A stretch of DNA of 64,000 nucleotides from Pithys albifrons albifrons (Eukaryota > Chordata > Aves > Passeriformes > Thamnophilidae), in contig NC_092466.1 of assembly GCF_047495875.1 (NCBI RefSeq), forward strand, positions 17,914,561 to 17,978,560, written 5' to 3'. Numbering within the stretch: the stretch's first letter is position 1; the number at the start of each line of letters is the position of its first letter. Shown here piece after piece: positions 37,668 through 51,598 of the stretch. The notes beneath the pieces are model-generated. The model made no database searches. It was not told the DNA's origin and worked only from the letters and a program-made list of their open reading frames with translations. A program made the translations under genes and the position numbers.

Positions 37668-37936
37668 AATGATAGGACAAGGGGCAATGGCTTTAAACTG
37701 AAAGAGGGAAGGTTTAGATTAGATATTAGGAGGAAATTATTTACTGTGAGGGTGGTGAAGCACTGTAACAGGTTGTCCAGAGAAGTTGTGGATGCTCTGT
37801 CCCTGGAAGTGTTTGAGGCCAGATTGGATGGAGTCCTGAGCAACCTGCTCTAGTGGAAGGTATCTCTGCCCATGGCAGGGGGGTTGGAACGAAACGGTCT
37901 TTAAGGTCCTACCCAATGCAAATCATTCTATGATTT
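37668..37936 (+). mobile_element. CR1 LINE fragment, + orientation (better preserved)
   Basis: Landmarks in order: 'gataggacaaggggcaatgg' at about 37671, 'tttagattagatattaggagg' near 37711, 'ggtggtgaagcactgtaacagg' near 37752, 'tggatgctctgtccctggaag' near 37790, and 'cattctatgatttt' at the end. It lies about 230 nt downstream of another CR1 copy in the same orientation. Its 3' sequence differs from that copy, so the two are separate insertions. Confidence 0.92.
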
Positions 37937-39986
37937 TGTTTATTCAGCTAGGAACTAATTCAGTAAAATCCCTGGTCTAAGCTGCAATGTGTTTATATTA
38001 GGCTATTTGTTATAATGGTCATCTAGTTAATGGTCTTTTCTATATAAATATATCCTTACACTTCACAAAAGCACATTCCTGAATGGGGCCTGTGTTTCAG
38101 TGAATTTAACTATCTTGGTGCATCTTTCAGCTCATGATTTTCACTACATTCTCTTGGCCTCAGAAAACTGAAGAAGTGAAAAGTACAGGTTTTTGTCACC
38201 ATGTAGGATAATCCTACATTGAGACCAGTGAATATGATTTTCTAACTCCATAAATATGTCTTTAAGGAAATGAAAATACCTTTGAAAGAGAAAATATAGC
38301 ACAAGAGAGCCCTGTATAAACCCTATTTCTCCCAGCAGGATTGGTCTTCACAGGGAAGAAGTATTGATGTATCTCTTAGGCTGTGGTTTTAAAAGGTTTT
38401 TAAGAAATCTTCTAAAGTACAACTGTAACCATGATTCTAAACTTTGATAATACCTGTAAATTTGTGTCGTCCTTCTGACTGCAGAGGATGACCATGTGTC
38501 ATGGGCACAGAACTGAAGCTTACAAAGGGCTTCTGAATTTGAAGGTAGCTGGGAGCTTGTGTGAGTGGTGCATTCTCTAGTTTGCTGTGTCACTGGGACG
38601 GCAGCCAGTAGCATGTTACACATGAACAGAGAGCCTAAAGAGGCCCAGTCCAGTTCAAATATTTTTCTTGCAGATAACACATTGGTTAGGTCTGTGCAGT
38701 CTCTGTCCAGTTATGGTGCGTTGCAAGCATCCAGATTACAGCACTGGGTTTGCTGTTCTGCTTCTTTGAAAAGCAGAATATCCTTCCCGTCCCTCCCTTG
38801 ACTGTGGCAGTTTTCAGAAGTGAAGGTGGTTCAGCTTTTCAGCATCTTCTGTGGAATGTCTGGGTAGTGGCAGCCTGGGCTCCACACTGGCAGACCCGTG
38901 TGGCATACTAAGAGAGAGAGCTGGGGGCTGTTTTTCACATCCTGTCAGGCAGCCAGACCAAATTCCTTCAGACACAAAGAGGACATTTTTAGAATAAATA
39001 ATATTCAATCAGTGACAGGCTAGACAAAGCAATGTGTTTCAGAAAACTGATGCTCAGAAAGGTAGACTGGAGATATCAGGGAATGAGGATTCTCAGCTTT
39101 ACAGAGCCATATTAAATACATGTTGAGTCTTTTGAAAAACAAAAGGAGTAAAACTAAGTTGGCTAAAACCACGAAGTATATTTGACTTTCTTCCCTATAA
39201 GCAAAATCTTAGATTTGAGCTGGGGCCTCCCTCATGTGAAAAGAGTAAAAAAGATCTTGCTCCCTTTGGCACATTATTCCTTTCTAGAGATGGGGAAGAT
39301 GCAGTTTGAAATCTCTGTGATTCCAGCCTTCACCCTAATAAATGTGGTGAGAGGCCTGCCCCCCAGATGTGACTGTGTGGCAGATCCACCTCCCCATGGA
39401 GGCAAACTCGTGCATTGCTAATGCCTTGGAGCACCCCGGAACAGACCTTTGCAATCGCAAGAATCTGGGCTCAGAAGTGAGCAGTGCATCTCAGCACCCT
39501 CCCCCTCCACCCTTGAACTCAACTTTCTTTAATAGAAACCAAAAAAATTATCACACACACCCTGAGTGGAATATAAAGATCATTTCTCACTGTTACAGTT
39601 GCATGGAGTCTCAGAGCCTCTTCCCCACTCCCAGACTCCCCAGCCCCCCAAAGCAGCTGGAGAGGTTGCAGCAGCCCCGGTATGACAGTGCAGAAAGGGC
39701 ACAACTCACACTCTCACATGAGCAAATTTCTGAATACCCAGTGTGGGTAAATTAAATGACAACATTATTTGCTAGGACTGGTGCTTTGTTTATGTGATTC
39801 ACCCGCAGAGTCCATTTTGTAAAAGAAGTGCAAACAAGCACTGCCATTTCTTTTTTTAAATCTGAATCTGATGACTCGCAGAGTCTGTACCAGCTTCCTG
39901 CGCTGCTGAACAGTGGGTTGGCTGCCCAACTCAAATTTAAGAGAGTACCTCTCGATTTGTAGAAAGAAATTGTTGTTGGATTGTTG

Positions 39987-40001
39987 TTTTTTTTTTTTTT
40001 T
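39987..40001. repeat. T15 homopolymer
   Basis: A run of 15 T bases preceded by TTG repeats. It could be the A-tail remnant of an old retrocopy on the - strand, but no parent sequence is recognisable next to it. Confidence 0.8.
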
Positions 40002-42555
40002 AATTTTTCATTCCTTCTACTTAGGAGTAAAAGCAGAGGAAAAGAGAAGAGAGGAAAGGAAAAAGAATTGCTAACTTGTAAAGTTTGCTGATTTCTGAAA
40101 GTGCACCAGCATGATGCTTAGCAAGTAATGGAGAAAAAATTCTTACAATCCATTAAAGATGAAACTATTTGAATTTTTTACTAATAAAGCTGCATTCAAA
40201 CCCCAAGGGATACAAACATTTTTGATCAGCTTCTATATATTTACTAACATGCAAATGTCTAAAAATATGTGTTTACCAATCAGAGGTTATCCAAGTTTGA
40301 TAGATCAGACAGAAACTGTAATGTCAGTTAAAATTTAACAGTTGTGTTTTAGCTTGTGTGGCTGCAGACTTTGAAGCCATGGCCAAAATCAAGTAGGAGT
40401 TCTCTGGGGGACTCATCTGATTTGAGCCTGGTTAAAGAGTAACTTTTGAAGGACTGCCAATACAAATGATCCTTCTTGATACATCTGCCTTGAGTGTGGT
40501 GAAATGTCTCTTGGATCCAATTAACTAAACAATTCTGTTCTCTTTGAGTACCTTTCAAGGTAAAAAAAAAACCCAAACCATAAAAACCATCAACAAAAAA
40601 ATTTAGCAAAACGTTTACTATAATGATAAATCCAGATTGTTTACCTAAAATGGGGATTGCCAAAGCTCTTTTTATATTTTACTAAATATATTTCCTCTAG
40701 AGTGATGCTAATTAATAACTGTCTAATGGGCTAATTTGAAGACTTTATGATGGGACTGAACAATCAAAAGCAGAATCTTTTCTCTTTTAGACTGCGTGTG
40801 CTGCCAAAACCAGACTTTTAGACCTCTGCCTCAGCTCTCTTAGGATGAATTTGGAGCAATGAAGGCTGTTTGCAAAAATAGTTAGATTTGCTGGCTGTAG
40901 CTGGAACATAAAGGCACTGGCATTCTCATTCCCTGTTTTTCTCCTCCCTTTCCCAGTGCAGTAGTACCATTTTTTGCATATGCAACTTATGCTGAAAGTA
41001 CCACAGAGCCCAAATGTGGACAGTTACAACTATCCAACAGAGAATTTTAATTCACACTGAGCTTTATATGTCTTGTTTAGATAGTACTTTGCAAATGGGA
41101 ACCTGAACATGCACTGTCCATACCTTTCTTTGGATCTGGGAAGGTGAAGGGAAACACTAGGTCCATCTTTTTGGTCCATTTTTCTCAGTCTAGTTTGTAC
41201 CAATAAACAGAGTTGAGAAGGTTTCATCTGGAACTCAGTACAACCATTTCTCTTCATTTGTGGCAGGATTTCCTAAATTCCTGAAGGCTGATCCTGTTTC
41301 AGGAAAAGCAGCAAGGCCCTGGCACTTGGCAGCTTTCCCATGTGCTGCTGACGCCGTGTGGGCTTCCTCCCCATCCCCATCCTGACCCACTTTGGATAAC
41401 CCTGAGGCACGTCATCACTGTTTTGCGCTTTGTTTTTTCAAAAATGTCACCTCAGACTGCCCTTTCATAAAGTTAACCCCTCTGATAGTTTCTCTTTAAT
41501 GCCAATATTTTAAGAGGTTACTTGTTGCTAGTGTGAATATCAGTATTTACCCCATCTATATGCCTTGTGTACGACACAGATCTCTCCTGCTATCCCATTA
41601 GCCAAGTATTTTCACATTTAGATCCAATTATCATTAATGTAAAATATGGTTAGCAGTGAAAGCTCTTCTATGTTTTTAGAGTCTGGAGATGATTGTCACA
41701 GGTTCAACTAGACGTTTGGTTGTTTTGCTTTTCTTTTCTACATAATTAGGTTCTGACTTCATTCCCAGGACTGAGAGGATGAACTCCACAAAGCAAACAT
41801 CCAGCAGAATGAAGAACCTCTTCTCTCAGTAAAACGGACAGGACCCACCAAAGTGTGTCAGCACAGACAGTGCTTCATTTCTATCTACCTGGTTCAGTAG
41901 CATGTGTAAACTTGAATTTTGTGATATGACACTTAAAGAACTACTTTAGGTATGTGAGGAGATGGCAATAAAGCCATAAGCTTTTGCTGTGGCTTCTGCA
42001 GCAGAAAGCAGAAATTACTTGTCTGGTTGTAGAAGAAATATAACTCCTGTGCCATAAATGATCTACATGAAATGTTTCTGAACTGTGAGAACCTTCTTTT
42101 TCTTGACATATTCTAACATTCTCTCACTGATGTCTTCCAGAAACACAACCCTGCTGCAACATAATAAGCCATTCCTTGGCTTTGTACTTTTTATATTTCA
42201 ACACAGTTTCCTGGATGCAGCTCTCAGCTGAAAGAAATAGACTGTTTGTGCATTTAGCAAACAAAAATGTAAACACTCTGCAGTTTAATGAACTAAAACC
42301 ATGTCATGAACTAGAGGCCTTCCCTTCCTCTCCTGCCTCCCCAAGCAAGCTATTCAGCTGGTCTCTAAGCAAGTTTTTAAACTTTGTCAAAAGCAATATT
42401 GCCAAAAAATGAAAGCAAATTGTCCTTCATTCTATCTTCATATCCACTGGGTTTGAAATATGGAAATACCTTGGGACTCATTATCAGACAGGTAGTCCTA
42501 TTGTCATTTCTAAGTCCTAAGAATCTGTCCAATTTTTTCAATCTAGGAACAGTAA

Positions 42556-42577
42556 AAACAAACAAACAAACAAACAA
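42556..42577. repeat. (AAAC)n microsatellite
   Basis: About five AAAC/ACAA units in AT-rich intergenic DNA. Confidence 0.85.
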
Positions 42578-45500
42578 GACAACTGATTTTGTTAGGAAAA
42601 ATGTGTGCATGTTGCTTAAAACATTCATAACAAATGTAGGAACATACATAAGCCTCAGAGCTGATATATTAAATTATTTTGCTAAGAGGTCAGCTGGCCA
42701 GAGTTTTCCAGAAGGCTGGTACATGAACCAGTAGATGCACTTTCGGGATACAGAAAATGCAAACAGCCAGTGCTGCCTGGTGTTGCACACAACTGTATTC
42801 ATGGGATGTAACCACACAGGTCTCATCCACCAACACTGGAACCGAAGCCAACCCTGGGTAGGTATGCTACATAGCAAATTTTCAATTACCTTTAAATAAT
42901 GAATATTTCTATCCCAGAGCTACACAGCCATGGCACGGACTCAAACACAGAGAGGATCCACACCATCACAAATACAAAACACGGACACTAAGAGTGACAC
43001 TGCTCTTCTAAATGCAGCCCCTCAATACACCCCTGAGTTTTGAAGAGCACCAGTCAAAATCTCTCTGTTGGCTCTGAATTTGATCAGAGCTGTTGGTCAT
43101 CCTGGTTAAGTGAAAAGAGGTGGCTGTTTGGCATTCAAAAGCAAATGCCTTACTGATTCTTCCTGAAGTGTTAGGAATAAGAAAATTGTTGGAAGTGCTT
43201 TCATTTCAGTGGCCAAAATCCTCATTCTGCATAATTAGTATGGACAGAAATTACTGTGTCATGTTCTGTAGCAGATATTCTGGTAGTGGGCTAACATAGC
43301 TCTGACTGCGATTAATTAAATGTGTTGAAAAGATAACATGTCTATAAGGTTTATGTTATCCAGACAAGCTAATTTGTATTCTTTATTGTGACATTAGCAC
43401 AGAGCAAAGGCAAAGTTTCAGCCATTTCAGGCAAAGGAAAGCCAGCTGGGAGTATCTAAGCCATACGTTTGGTATCAAAATGCCTTCACTTTCAGCAGGC
43501 AAGCCTGAACTTGGCGCTGAGCCAACCAACTTACACATTGCTTCAGGTTCCGATGTCTCTTTCTCTTTCCTCTAGTCACCTAGGGTACAGAAGACATAGA
43601 AATCTGGTGTAAATTGCCAATATAAAAAGTTCAGGTGAGCTCCTGCTAGGCAGGAATGGCCCCGAGGATCTGGGCTCTTTCCTGGCTACATCTTTGTCCT
43701 TTTAAAGCAGCTTCAGGATTTTGTTTCCCAAACATCCCTGACCCTGCCTGCCCTTTGCTGCCTTTGCCAGTATTGTTTCTGGTTCTGTTAAACCCTCTTT
43801 AGGGAATTCCGTGACTACAAAGAGGGAGTTTCGTGGTGCTAATGTTCCTGGCAGCAGTGCTGGGGCCACAGCAAGTGGGATGCCAAACAGTGCAAACCTG
43901 GTCACACCTTACAGGTTGTTCAAGAGCAGAAAGGGCTGTTGCAGTAAGGAAGTGGTGGCAGACAAAAGGCAACTTGGTAAAAGGTTGAGCAACGCTCTGG
44001 CACCCCAGCATCTTGCTTTGACCCAGGAATAACAATAGTGGAGGCTGGCGGCAAGTCTGTGGTATTATTATGCTGACTCACATCTCAGGACAAAGCTTTT
44101 CATGAAGGAACAAGAGTCTCCAGGGATAATGCTGGTTTGTAGCAGAACCCCACTATCATACGTAGAGATAGGCTGCACTTTCTTACTGGACAAACTAGAA
44201 GTCAGTAGCACAGAGATGTGTTCCAGCTTCCAGACATTCTGCTAATGCAATGTTAATAGTCCCTGTCCTGGAGAAAACTTTCCTTGGGAATATGAACACC
44301 ATTCTGTTTAAGTATGGTGAACATTAGAACAAATAATTACGTCATGTGCAAACAAAGTCTGGTGCTTATTTAACAACACATATGGATAAATCTTAGTGGG
44401 AAATGATCAAGAACAACACAATTCTCACAAATAAAACAGGGCTACTCTAATACCTATCAGCATCATTCTTTATTGATGCCATCACGTTTCCACAACTGAC
44501 TAGAAGTTGTGGGTTTAGCAACCCTTAAGCATAAAAGCATTGGTGCCACACTATTTCAAGAAATTGCAAAAGATGCCCAGAAACACAAAGCTTGTTTCTT
44601 AGGCTGTGAAGTCATAACTGGGAGTAGACTAAGCTAGAGGCAGAGAAACATGAAACAACTATATAAAGGCAAAGAAAGTGTGTTGTAATCACTGGCTGAG
44701 TTAAATCTGTATTTGCAAGAAGAGTGTCAACTCAGCCAACAAAAGCTGGCAGCTATGTGTGTGCAGCTAATTTTTCCAAAGGAAAGCCAAAGTAAAACAA
44801 GAGTGTTTATTCTGGCATCAAGGCACTCTCACCCCAGCTGAAATCTCAGCTCTGTTTGTTCTAAGTTCACAGTTATCATAATTCTACTCAGTGTATTATC
44901 ATTCTTTTCAGATCCATATACATTCTTGAAACAAATAATAATCTTCATCCAGAGGTAGTGTTTTGGGGGAAGGTTACTTCTGGTGAGGTTATCTGACCAG
45001 TCAGCAAGCAACAAGGCACCCACTGTCTGGTGTGCTTCAGTATCCAGAGCTTTTACTAAACCCCTACATTGCTCTCACTTTTTCACATAAGGAAACAGAA
45101 GCCTAGGAAGATTATCTGAGGTTCTGTCTAGTCAATAATTACCAATCTTGTTGCAGCCTCATTTGAGAAAATTGACAACATACCGTAATTTTCAAGTAAA
45201 GGCTATTTGCTTTCAGAACAGAGAGCTAAGGAAACACGCCAATATTTGCAAAAGTAATGTCACACACAAACTATGCAGCTCAGGGAAGGGGTTGGCTATG
45301 TTAAACCCAAAAGTAAAACAATCATGTTTACCTTATTAGAGAGAGATCTGTGGCTGCCTCCATTTACACAGGTGTTATCTGTAGGAATTACCTGGGAGCT
45401 GTAATGAAATGGGAAGAGCATCATTGGAGCATTGTGAAAAGCTATGGAGAGTGACTGGAATTTTGCTGCAGCTGTAATTGAATTCCTGAGGAAGGGACAG

Positions 45501-48500
45501 AGCTAAAGGGACCCCTGTGCTCTACTGAGGGTGTGGCTTTCTGGGGTCTGTGGGTGCTGGATGTGACCCCTGTGCAAGGAGCTGTGGGCCTGCTCCGCAG
45601 CTAAACAGGAGCTGGCAACTCAGTGGGATGCTGCTGAGGCTGCCTAACCCTGGTGTAAGATGGGCTGTGATCTTACCAGGCACAGTTTGGTGCTCCCAGG
45701 CTCAACAGGGACTGCTGCTGCTCCTGGCCAGCAGGGTGGGATCATGTGGAGCCACCAAGCCCTGCCCAGAGGCAGGCTCTGTGCCCAGTGTGTCCTGTCT
45801 GCTCCCATGCCCTGCAGGGCTGTACCTGGGTCCCAGCCTCTGCCTGTGCCAGTCACACAGAAGCCCTGATACAGAGCCAGGTGCTCTGCACAAAAGCCTG
45901 GTACAGATCTCTGGAGAGTCAGGCCAGTTCCTTCCTCACAACCTCCCTCTATTTTCTGTCAAATCACTTGCCCTTACTCTCCAAGGTGTATGACTGTGAA
46001 AAGAAAAAAAGAACAGGGAAAGAAAAATAAAGAGAAACCTAAGAACTGTAATTATTTTATGCAAAAATCTCACAGAATAATAATAATAAAAAAGTCCCAG
46101 AATGTTATAGAAAGAGTCCCACAGAAAATATAATGAAAAGTCTACAGAATTGTATCAAGAATTATTACTTGTTCTTTTCATCTAGACCTTTATTCCACCT
46201 ATAGTGTTCTGCGGCAAGCCTGAAAATTCCACTTAAAAAGTTTTACATTATCATTTGGACTTTACATAAACATTGGCAGGGAAATAATTTCCTTCTGCAA
46301 ATGAGCAAATTCATATTTGAATGAGAAAGTTCACATTTAACATTCATTATTATGGTTCTAATTGAAGAGTTTTATAAAACATTCTTTTGCTTCCTTGTAA
46401 ATGTACTTCAGTGAAGTACTGCAAGGTGGGAAAAATTTATCTTTACATGGTTGCCCATTAAACACACCTATAATGTAAATCCACATTGTCATCTAACTTC
46501 CCACAAACACTTATGTCTCATAGCATGAAATGAGTTAAATTCAGAGCTATATTTGTATCTTTATTGATAAAATGCCAGATGTGATGAAAGTATCAGACAC
46601 ATTAGAAACTAATTTTCAGTCCCAAAATACCAGTGACTGTGATAGACTACTAGGTGGGAATTTAATAGCCTATTGGGCTGACATACCACATACAGTGTCC
46701 AGTTGCTGGAAAGGACTTCGGCATCTCAGTGATCCACAAGAAACTCACCTCCAAGGGAAGGCAGACACAAAAAATATATCAGAGCCTGAGTTTAAAATAT
46801 GATATAATTTTAAAAATTGCATTATCCAGAATTACCATGCATATATTAGCTTTGAATTTAATCTCAGCATTAACTGACTTTTTCCCAGAGATGTACCTTG
46901 CCAAGAAGATGTATTTTCATTAGTTTTCTATTTGATTTTTGTAATACCAATCCTGAGGTAAGCTTGAAAAAGCAAAACAGTGGTTAAATCCACATCTATA
47001 TTTTGCAGAAAGTTTGTGGATGTTGGAAAAGGATTTAGGAAAGAATAATTTACCAACAGCTTTCAGATCAGATTTTGCAAGATGACCAGCCTTAGGGAAA
47101 CAGGACAGGCCTTGCTAATGAAATCCTTTCATAGTTATTGCTGTATCCATGACCTTACAATTTGCATGAAATGCTGCCTCTTGCCATCAGCTGCTCAAGA
47201 GCTGACGCTTCGCTCTTCAGCAGTAAATTGGCACTAGAGGGATGAACAGGCTCCTACGATGTGCTGCGGCTCATCTGGCAGACACGCCATTTCCATTTGG
47301 TTTTGATTTTTTTTTCCTTTTTCTTTTCTTTACTTTTTTTCCTGGCATCTTATAGATGAGTTGGCTTTTGTAATCTTCTGAATCCTGTGACCACTCATGG
47401 TCTTACTGAACTGGCAACAATACAGGACATGGGAATGTACAGGGAAAGAAACAGTAATTTACCTTGTCTGCCATTTCCCTCCTCAGTTGTCTCTTCATGC
47501 TCAGAAGTCTGACTGCTGCAGAAAGAAGTGTGTGAGCCCTGAGAAGCAGCTCAGCCAAATACATTTTGCTCATGGGAGGCTCAGAGGCAGTTGCTGTCAG
47601 AGACAAGGCCTAATGGAAACCTAAATACACAAAGCAAAAAAGTTTAGGTAAAAGGAACATAAACTCTGGTTTCTTCAGCTTCATTCCCCATCTCCTTGCA
47701 AGCTGCTGTGCTAGCATATAAGAGAAGTCTGCAATGAGACACGTCAGGGAGAGTACTGGAAAGGTGGTGTAAGAGTAGCCTGAAATAGTGTTTTCACTTG
47801 CCTGGAGCATGCCTGTGACTGCCAAGTCTCACTACCACGCTCCTCACAGAGCCTTGTTACTGACAGGGCAGGCTGATTGCCTTGGCACAAGAGGTTGTTC
47901 CTTCAGCTTCAAATCCAGGTCCAACTCACAAACAGGCTTTGGTTCCATCCTGGAGCAGCAGCAGAGGGTGCCCTCATTCGCTTCCCCTTTGGACTGTTAC
48001 CAGAAGACTTGGAGTAGCACAAAAAAAGGAAATTATTTCCTTCTGAAGGTCAGCAATTTCTCACTTCAATGAGAGACAGTTCACCTTTAATGAAGTTTAA
48101 TTAAATAAAGGTAAATTAAATTATTATTCTAATTGAATAATTTTACGAAACTGGAGGACTGCGACTGAAGGTGCAGCTCTATGCCAGAAGAAAGCTCTTG
48201 CTGGTGCACCAGACCACCTGTGGGGCCAGAAGAGGCAGAGCCCATGAACCCAGCTTTAGAGAGTGGATGCAGAGAGACCAGGGTGCTCTGGACTCTAAGC
48301 AGTCTGGTGTCCATAATGCATAAATCCCAGCATTAAGTGGAAACTCTACTGTGTTTCAAGCAAGCACAAATTATACTTGTAAGATAGAGGTAATTAGGTG
48401 GTGAATTGGTCTTAAATAAAGAAAACATTTAACAATAATTTAAAAATTTATAATGCAAGACTGGGTATGTTTCTGCGAACAAAATATACTCAGGGTTTTT

Positions 48501-49485
48501 AAAGTACAGATTTTTTTTAATTTTACATCTTAACTGTTAACACACTTTTGAGCAAGCACCCCATCACATTAAAGTGAGGATTATGTGGAGATAAAGCCTT
48601 AGGGCAAATTCTTGCCTAGCGTGAACTTGCACCTCTAGGATGGAGTATGGCTCTGCTTGTTTAAACAGCTTCCTGTGAACACTGAATCACAGTTTTTAAT
48701 GCTGACAATATTCACTGACTCAAGCAAGTTCTCCACATGAACTCCATATCAACCTATCAACAGCATTTCTTGCCTTGGACAGAGTCAAACTTCTTCAACA
48801 AGTTTAGAGAACAACAGGAAAACACCTCAATCCTGTTAAAATAGAGGGAAAAAGAGCAACAGACCAAGTGATTAGTGGACAACAAAATTAGACTGGAGAA
48901 GGTTAAATGTTCTAGACAGTGATTTATTTTATTCATTCAGCCTCATCATTCAACACTTTAAACATTCCAAAGTGGTTAACAGTTTTGGAAGAGAGCATTC
49001 CTATGGAAGGCGCTGCCTGTACCCTCTGCAGCAGCTACACCCTCAGGGCAAGTGCACAGAATGGAGCGATGCAGAGTCATGTAAGGGAATGGTCAAACTC
49101 ACCTCGGGCACAAATTCATCTGGAGCTAGGGGACCTTTATTGGAATGTGATTAGGCAAGGTAAGCCCAAACACAGAATTGGAGCAGCTAAATTATGGCAC
49201 TATTCATTCTTACTGAATAGGATAAATGTAAAAACTGTTTAAATATATGCTGCATGAATACCCATGGGAAACAGACACAAAATTGCTCATGCTGTTTTTC
49301 TTTTTTCTCCACAGTATATTCAGCACCACAGTGTTCCTGCAGCTGATTATGGTCCCGCCCTCAGACTGGAGAGTTATAAGCCCATTTCAATCTATTTCCT
49401 TGTCTTGACAAAAGTCAATTCATTAAAAAAATGAGAGATTCCTTGAAAAAGATGCATAATACTCAGTGCAGTAGTACTTCTAGGC

Positions 49486-49503
49486 GGGGGGGGGGGGGGG
49501 GGG
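49486..49503. repeat. G18 homopolymer
   Basis: Eighteen consecutive G bases in an AT-rich setting. Runs of this length can form a G-quadruplex and are prone to length errors in sequencing, so the exact count is uncertain. Confidence 0.9.
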
Positions 49504-50899
49504 AATACCTACAGCAATGCTATTTACTTGAAAACAAACACCTTCTCCATTAGAACTTCAAGTATTTTTGTTTCAAGGGTGTTATAAGAAGTAACTTAAT
49601 AATATGGCAAATTTAGGGGAATATACAGAGGGCATAATGGATTTATATGGTTTTTGGCATGCTGTATGCATTGGATATAAACATGCACAAAACATCCAAG
49701 CTTGACAAAGGGAAGAAATATTAGAATATAAGGATTCAAACATCCTTTTCATCAGGCAAACTGCAGTTCTATGCACAAAGTTATGATTTTCATAAATAAG
49801 GAAAGAATGATGAAATTGTTAAGTTTGGGAAGTATATTTTGTAAACTAGTGAGTATATAAATAGTTGTATTAAAGTCTTTGCCAATGAAGCTGCTAAACT
49901 GAAATTTCTACAGCCAAAACTTGAGTTCTGTGTTGACAGCATTTTTACAAGTTGGCAAGTATGGTATTCATCCAAAGCCTACAGAATTCAGTGAGTGCTT
50001 TCATGAGCTTGAAGAAGGACTTTAACAGGATATGCTTCATAATGCAAATGACACAGCATTCTCAACACCTATCTCTGAAAAACTGCTTAAAGCTTTATAG
50101 TCAAAATGGATTATTTTCAGCTTAGAATTTTTCAGCATATTAAAAATTCAAAGTTTCATGGAGACCCCATATGCATATTTTTTCAACACAGTAGTTTTCA
50201 AAACTGTCTATATTTAATTTATCTATGTGAAAAAAAACTCAGTTAATGAGTACAACAGAGAACTAGAAGTCAAAATATCCATGTGGGGTTCAAGTCTTTA
50301 TGTGATTTTGTGCAAAATAATCTGTTCTTTGGTGATGGCAATGGTTTCAAAGTGCCATAGGTATGCTTTCATCCAGTACTTGAAGTGCAAAGATTTTTTT
50401 ACTGAGAAAATCTGTAAAAAACAATTAAACTTTTTTTCTTAATTATCTGCAACCCAGAAGAGAGTTTTCTACAAGAAATGCCCTACAAAGCATTCATAAT
50501 TTCATTGGTATGGCTTCTCCAAATGCTCACTAAAAATTATGTTTACAAATCTTTCCATGTGTTACAGAAGCAGAAATTTTAGCATGCCTTAAATCACAAT
50601 TGTTCACACAGAAGTATTATACAGTGTGGAATAAGGACTGGAATATTAAAAAGGAATGGTAAGAATTGGTGATAAGGTCTCTTTCACACAAGAAAATATT
50701 TGCAAATAAACTGGCATCAGGAAATAAACCCCACAAACTGATATCAAGCTCAAAGCCTGGCCCAACACCAGACTTTGAGAAGAGAAGGCAGTTTCCCCAG
50801 AGAAAATAATTCTTCCAGTGCTTCAGAAGCCAAGGCAATACCTTGCTCAAAGGTTTATGATGTTATATAAACAGCTAAATGCAGCCCTAAGGCAGAATG

Positions 50900-51000
50900 C
50901 CTCCCTGACACCCGATCCTGTCAGCTTGGAAGCCAAGCAGGGTCAGCCCCGGTCTGTACTTGGATGGGAGACCTCCTGGCAATATCAGGGGCTGTAGGTT
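50900..51000 (+). repeat. 5S rRNA-derived element (pseudogene or 5S-type SINE head)
   Basis: The stretch 50911-50998 aligns closely to the middle and 3' half of vertebrate 5S rRNA. It has an A-box-like AGCCAAGCAGGGTC (50931-50944), followed at the correct spacing by the box-C segment CTTGGATGGGAGACC (50959-50973) and a gctgtagg ending near 50998. The first 40 bases of 5S are poorly matched, there are internal substitutions and a short deletion, and no T-rich Pol III terminator follows. A working 5S gene is therefore unlikely. Sequence continuing to about 51170 may be the body of a 5S-headed SINE; a simple 5S retropseudogene is the alternative. Confidence 0.75.
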
Positions 51001-51598
51001 CTAGTCCTGAGGACTTCACTGGCACTGTCCAAGCTCACTCGGCAGTGGCAGATGAACCTGAGGAGTTAAAAGGTGAAGCCAGTTCTGCGCACACTGTGCC
51101 TCACCTAAAAAATCCACTGTGCAGGCTGGAAGGGCACACCCATGTGGGAAGAGCCCTTCCCAAATCTTTGTTCACAAAGCCTGGCCATACAATACAAATG
51201 TAGCCCAAAGAATGTAGCACTGATATCAAGATAAAACATGCTATTTTCTGAGTTTGATAGTAAAAAAGAAGTTAGGGCTAAGTAATAACTCAACAATTTG
51301 TCTTGATGGCTTTCACAGTATTCGCTGTATTTTCATCCAATAAGGTATTTCTGGCTTGTTATTTTTGCAGGTTGCTCAGGAAAATTGCATACTGAGACAT
51401 GAAGAAAAATGGTACTTTAGTTTTTAGACTTACCACACTTCACAGAATGATTTCCCATTCTCAGCCCCTTCTGTCCTTGGGTTACATCTGCCTTGTGAGT
51501 AGGAGGGAGGGTTTGTTTCATGCATGACTCCTGAGCATGATTAATATTTTGGTTTAGCCACCAAATTAAAAGATTTACAGAAAACAAAGATTGATGTA

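Larger units (their letters stand above)
37937..49485. other. Intergenic DNA; no gene recognised
   Basis: AT-rich sequence. A GC-richer block at about 45530-45930 has overlapping open frames on both strands (up to 147 codons) but no recognisable domain and few CpGs. Simple repeats occur near 39987 (T run) and 42556 (ACAA units). No RNA genes or splice-bounded conserved exons were recognised. Confidence 0.5.

Noticed and set aside
39369..39755. 128-codon + strand open frame
   Set aside because: No recognised domain; it is a mixed low-complexity Pro/Ser/His sequence overlapping a - strand frame. Probably chance.
45550..46030. GC-richer block with open frames up to 147 codons on the + strand and 70 on the - strand
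   Set aside because: Several frames are open in parallel, the peptides are low in complexity, there is no recognisable domain, splice structure or CpG island, and the frames end in AT-rich sequence. It is more likely compositional.
50900..51000. Functional 5S rRNA gene
   Set aside because: The 5' third does not match 5S, substitutions and a deletion are present, no T-run terminator follows directly, and it is a single dispersed copy rather than part of an array.
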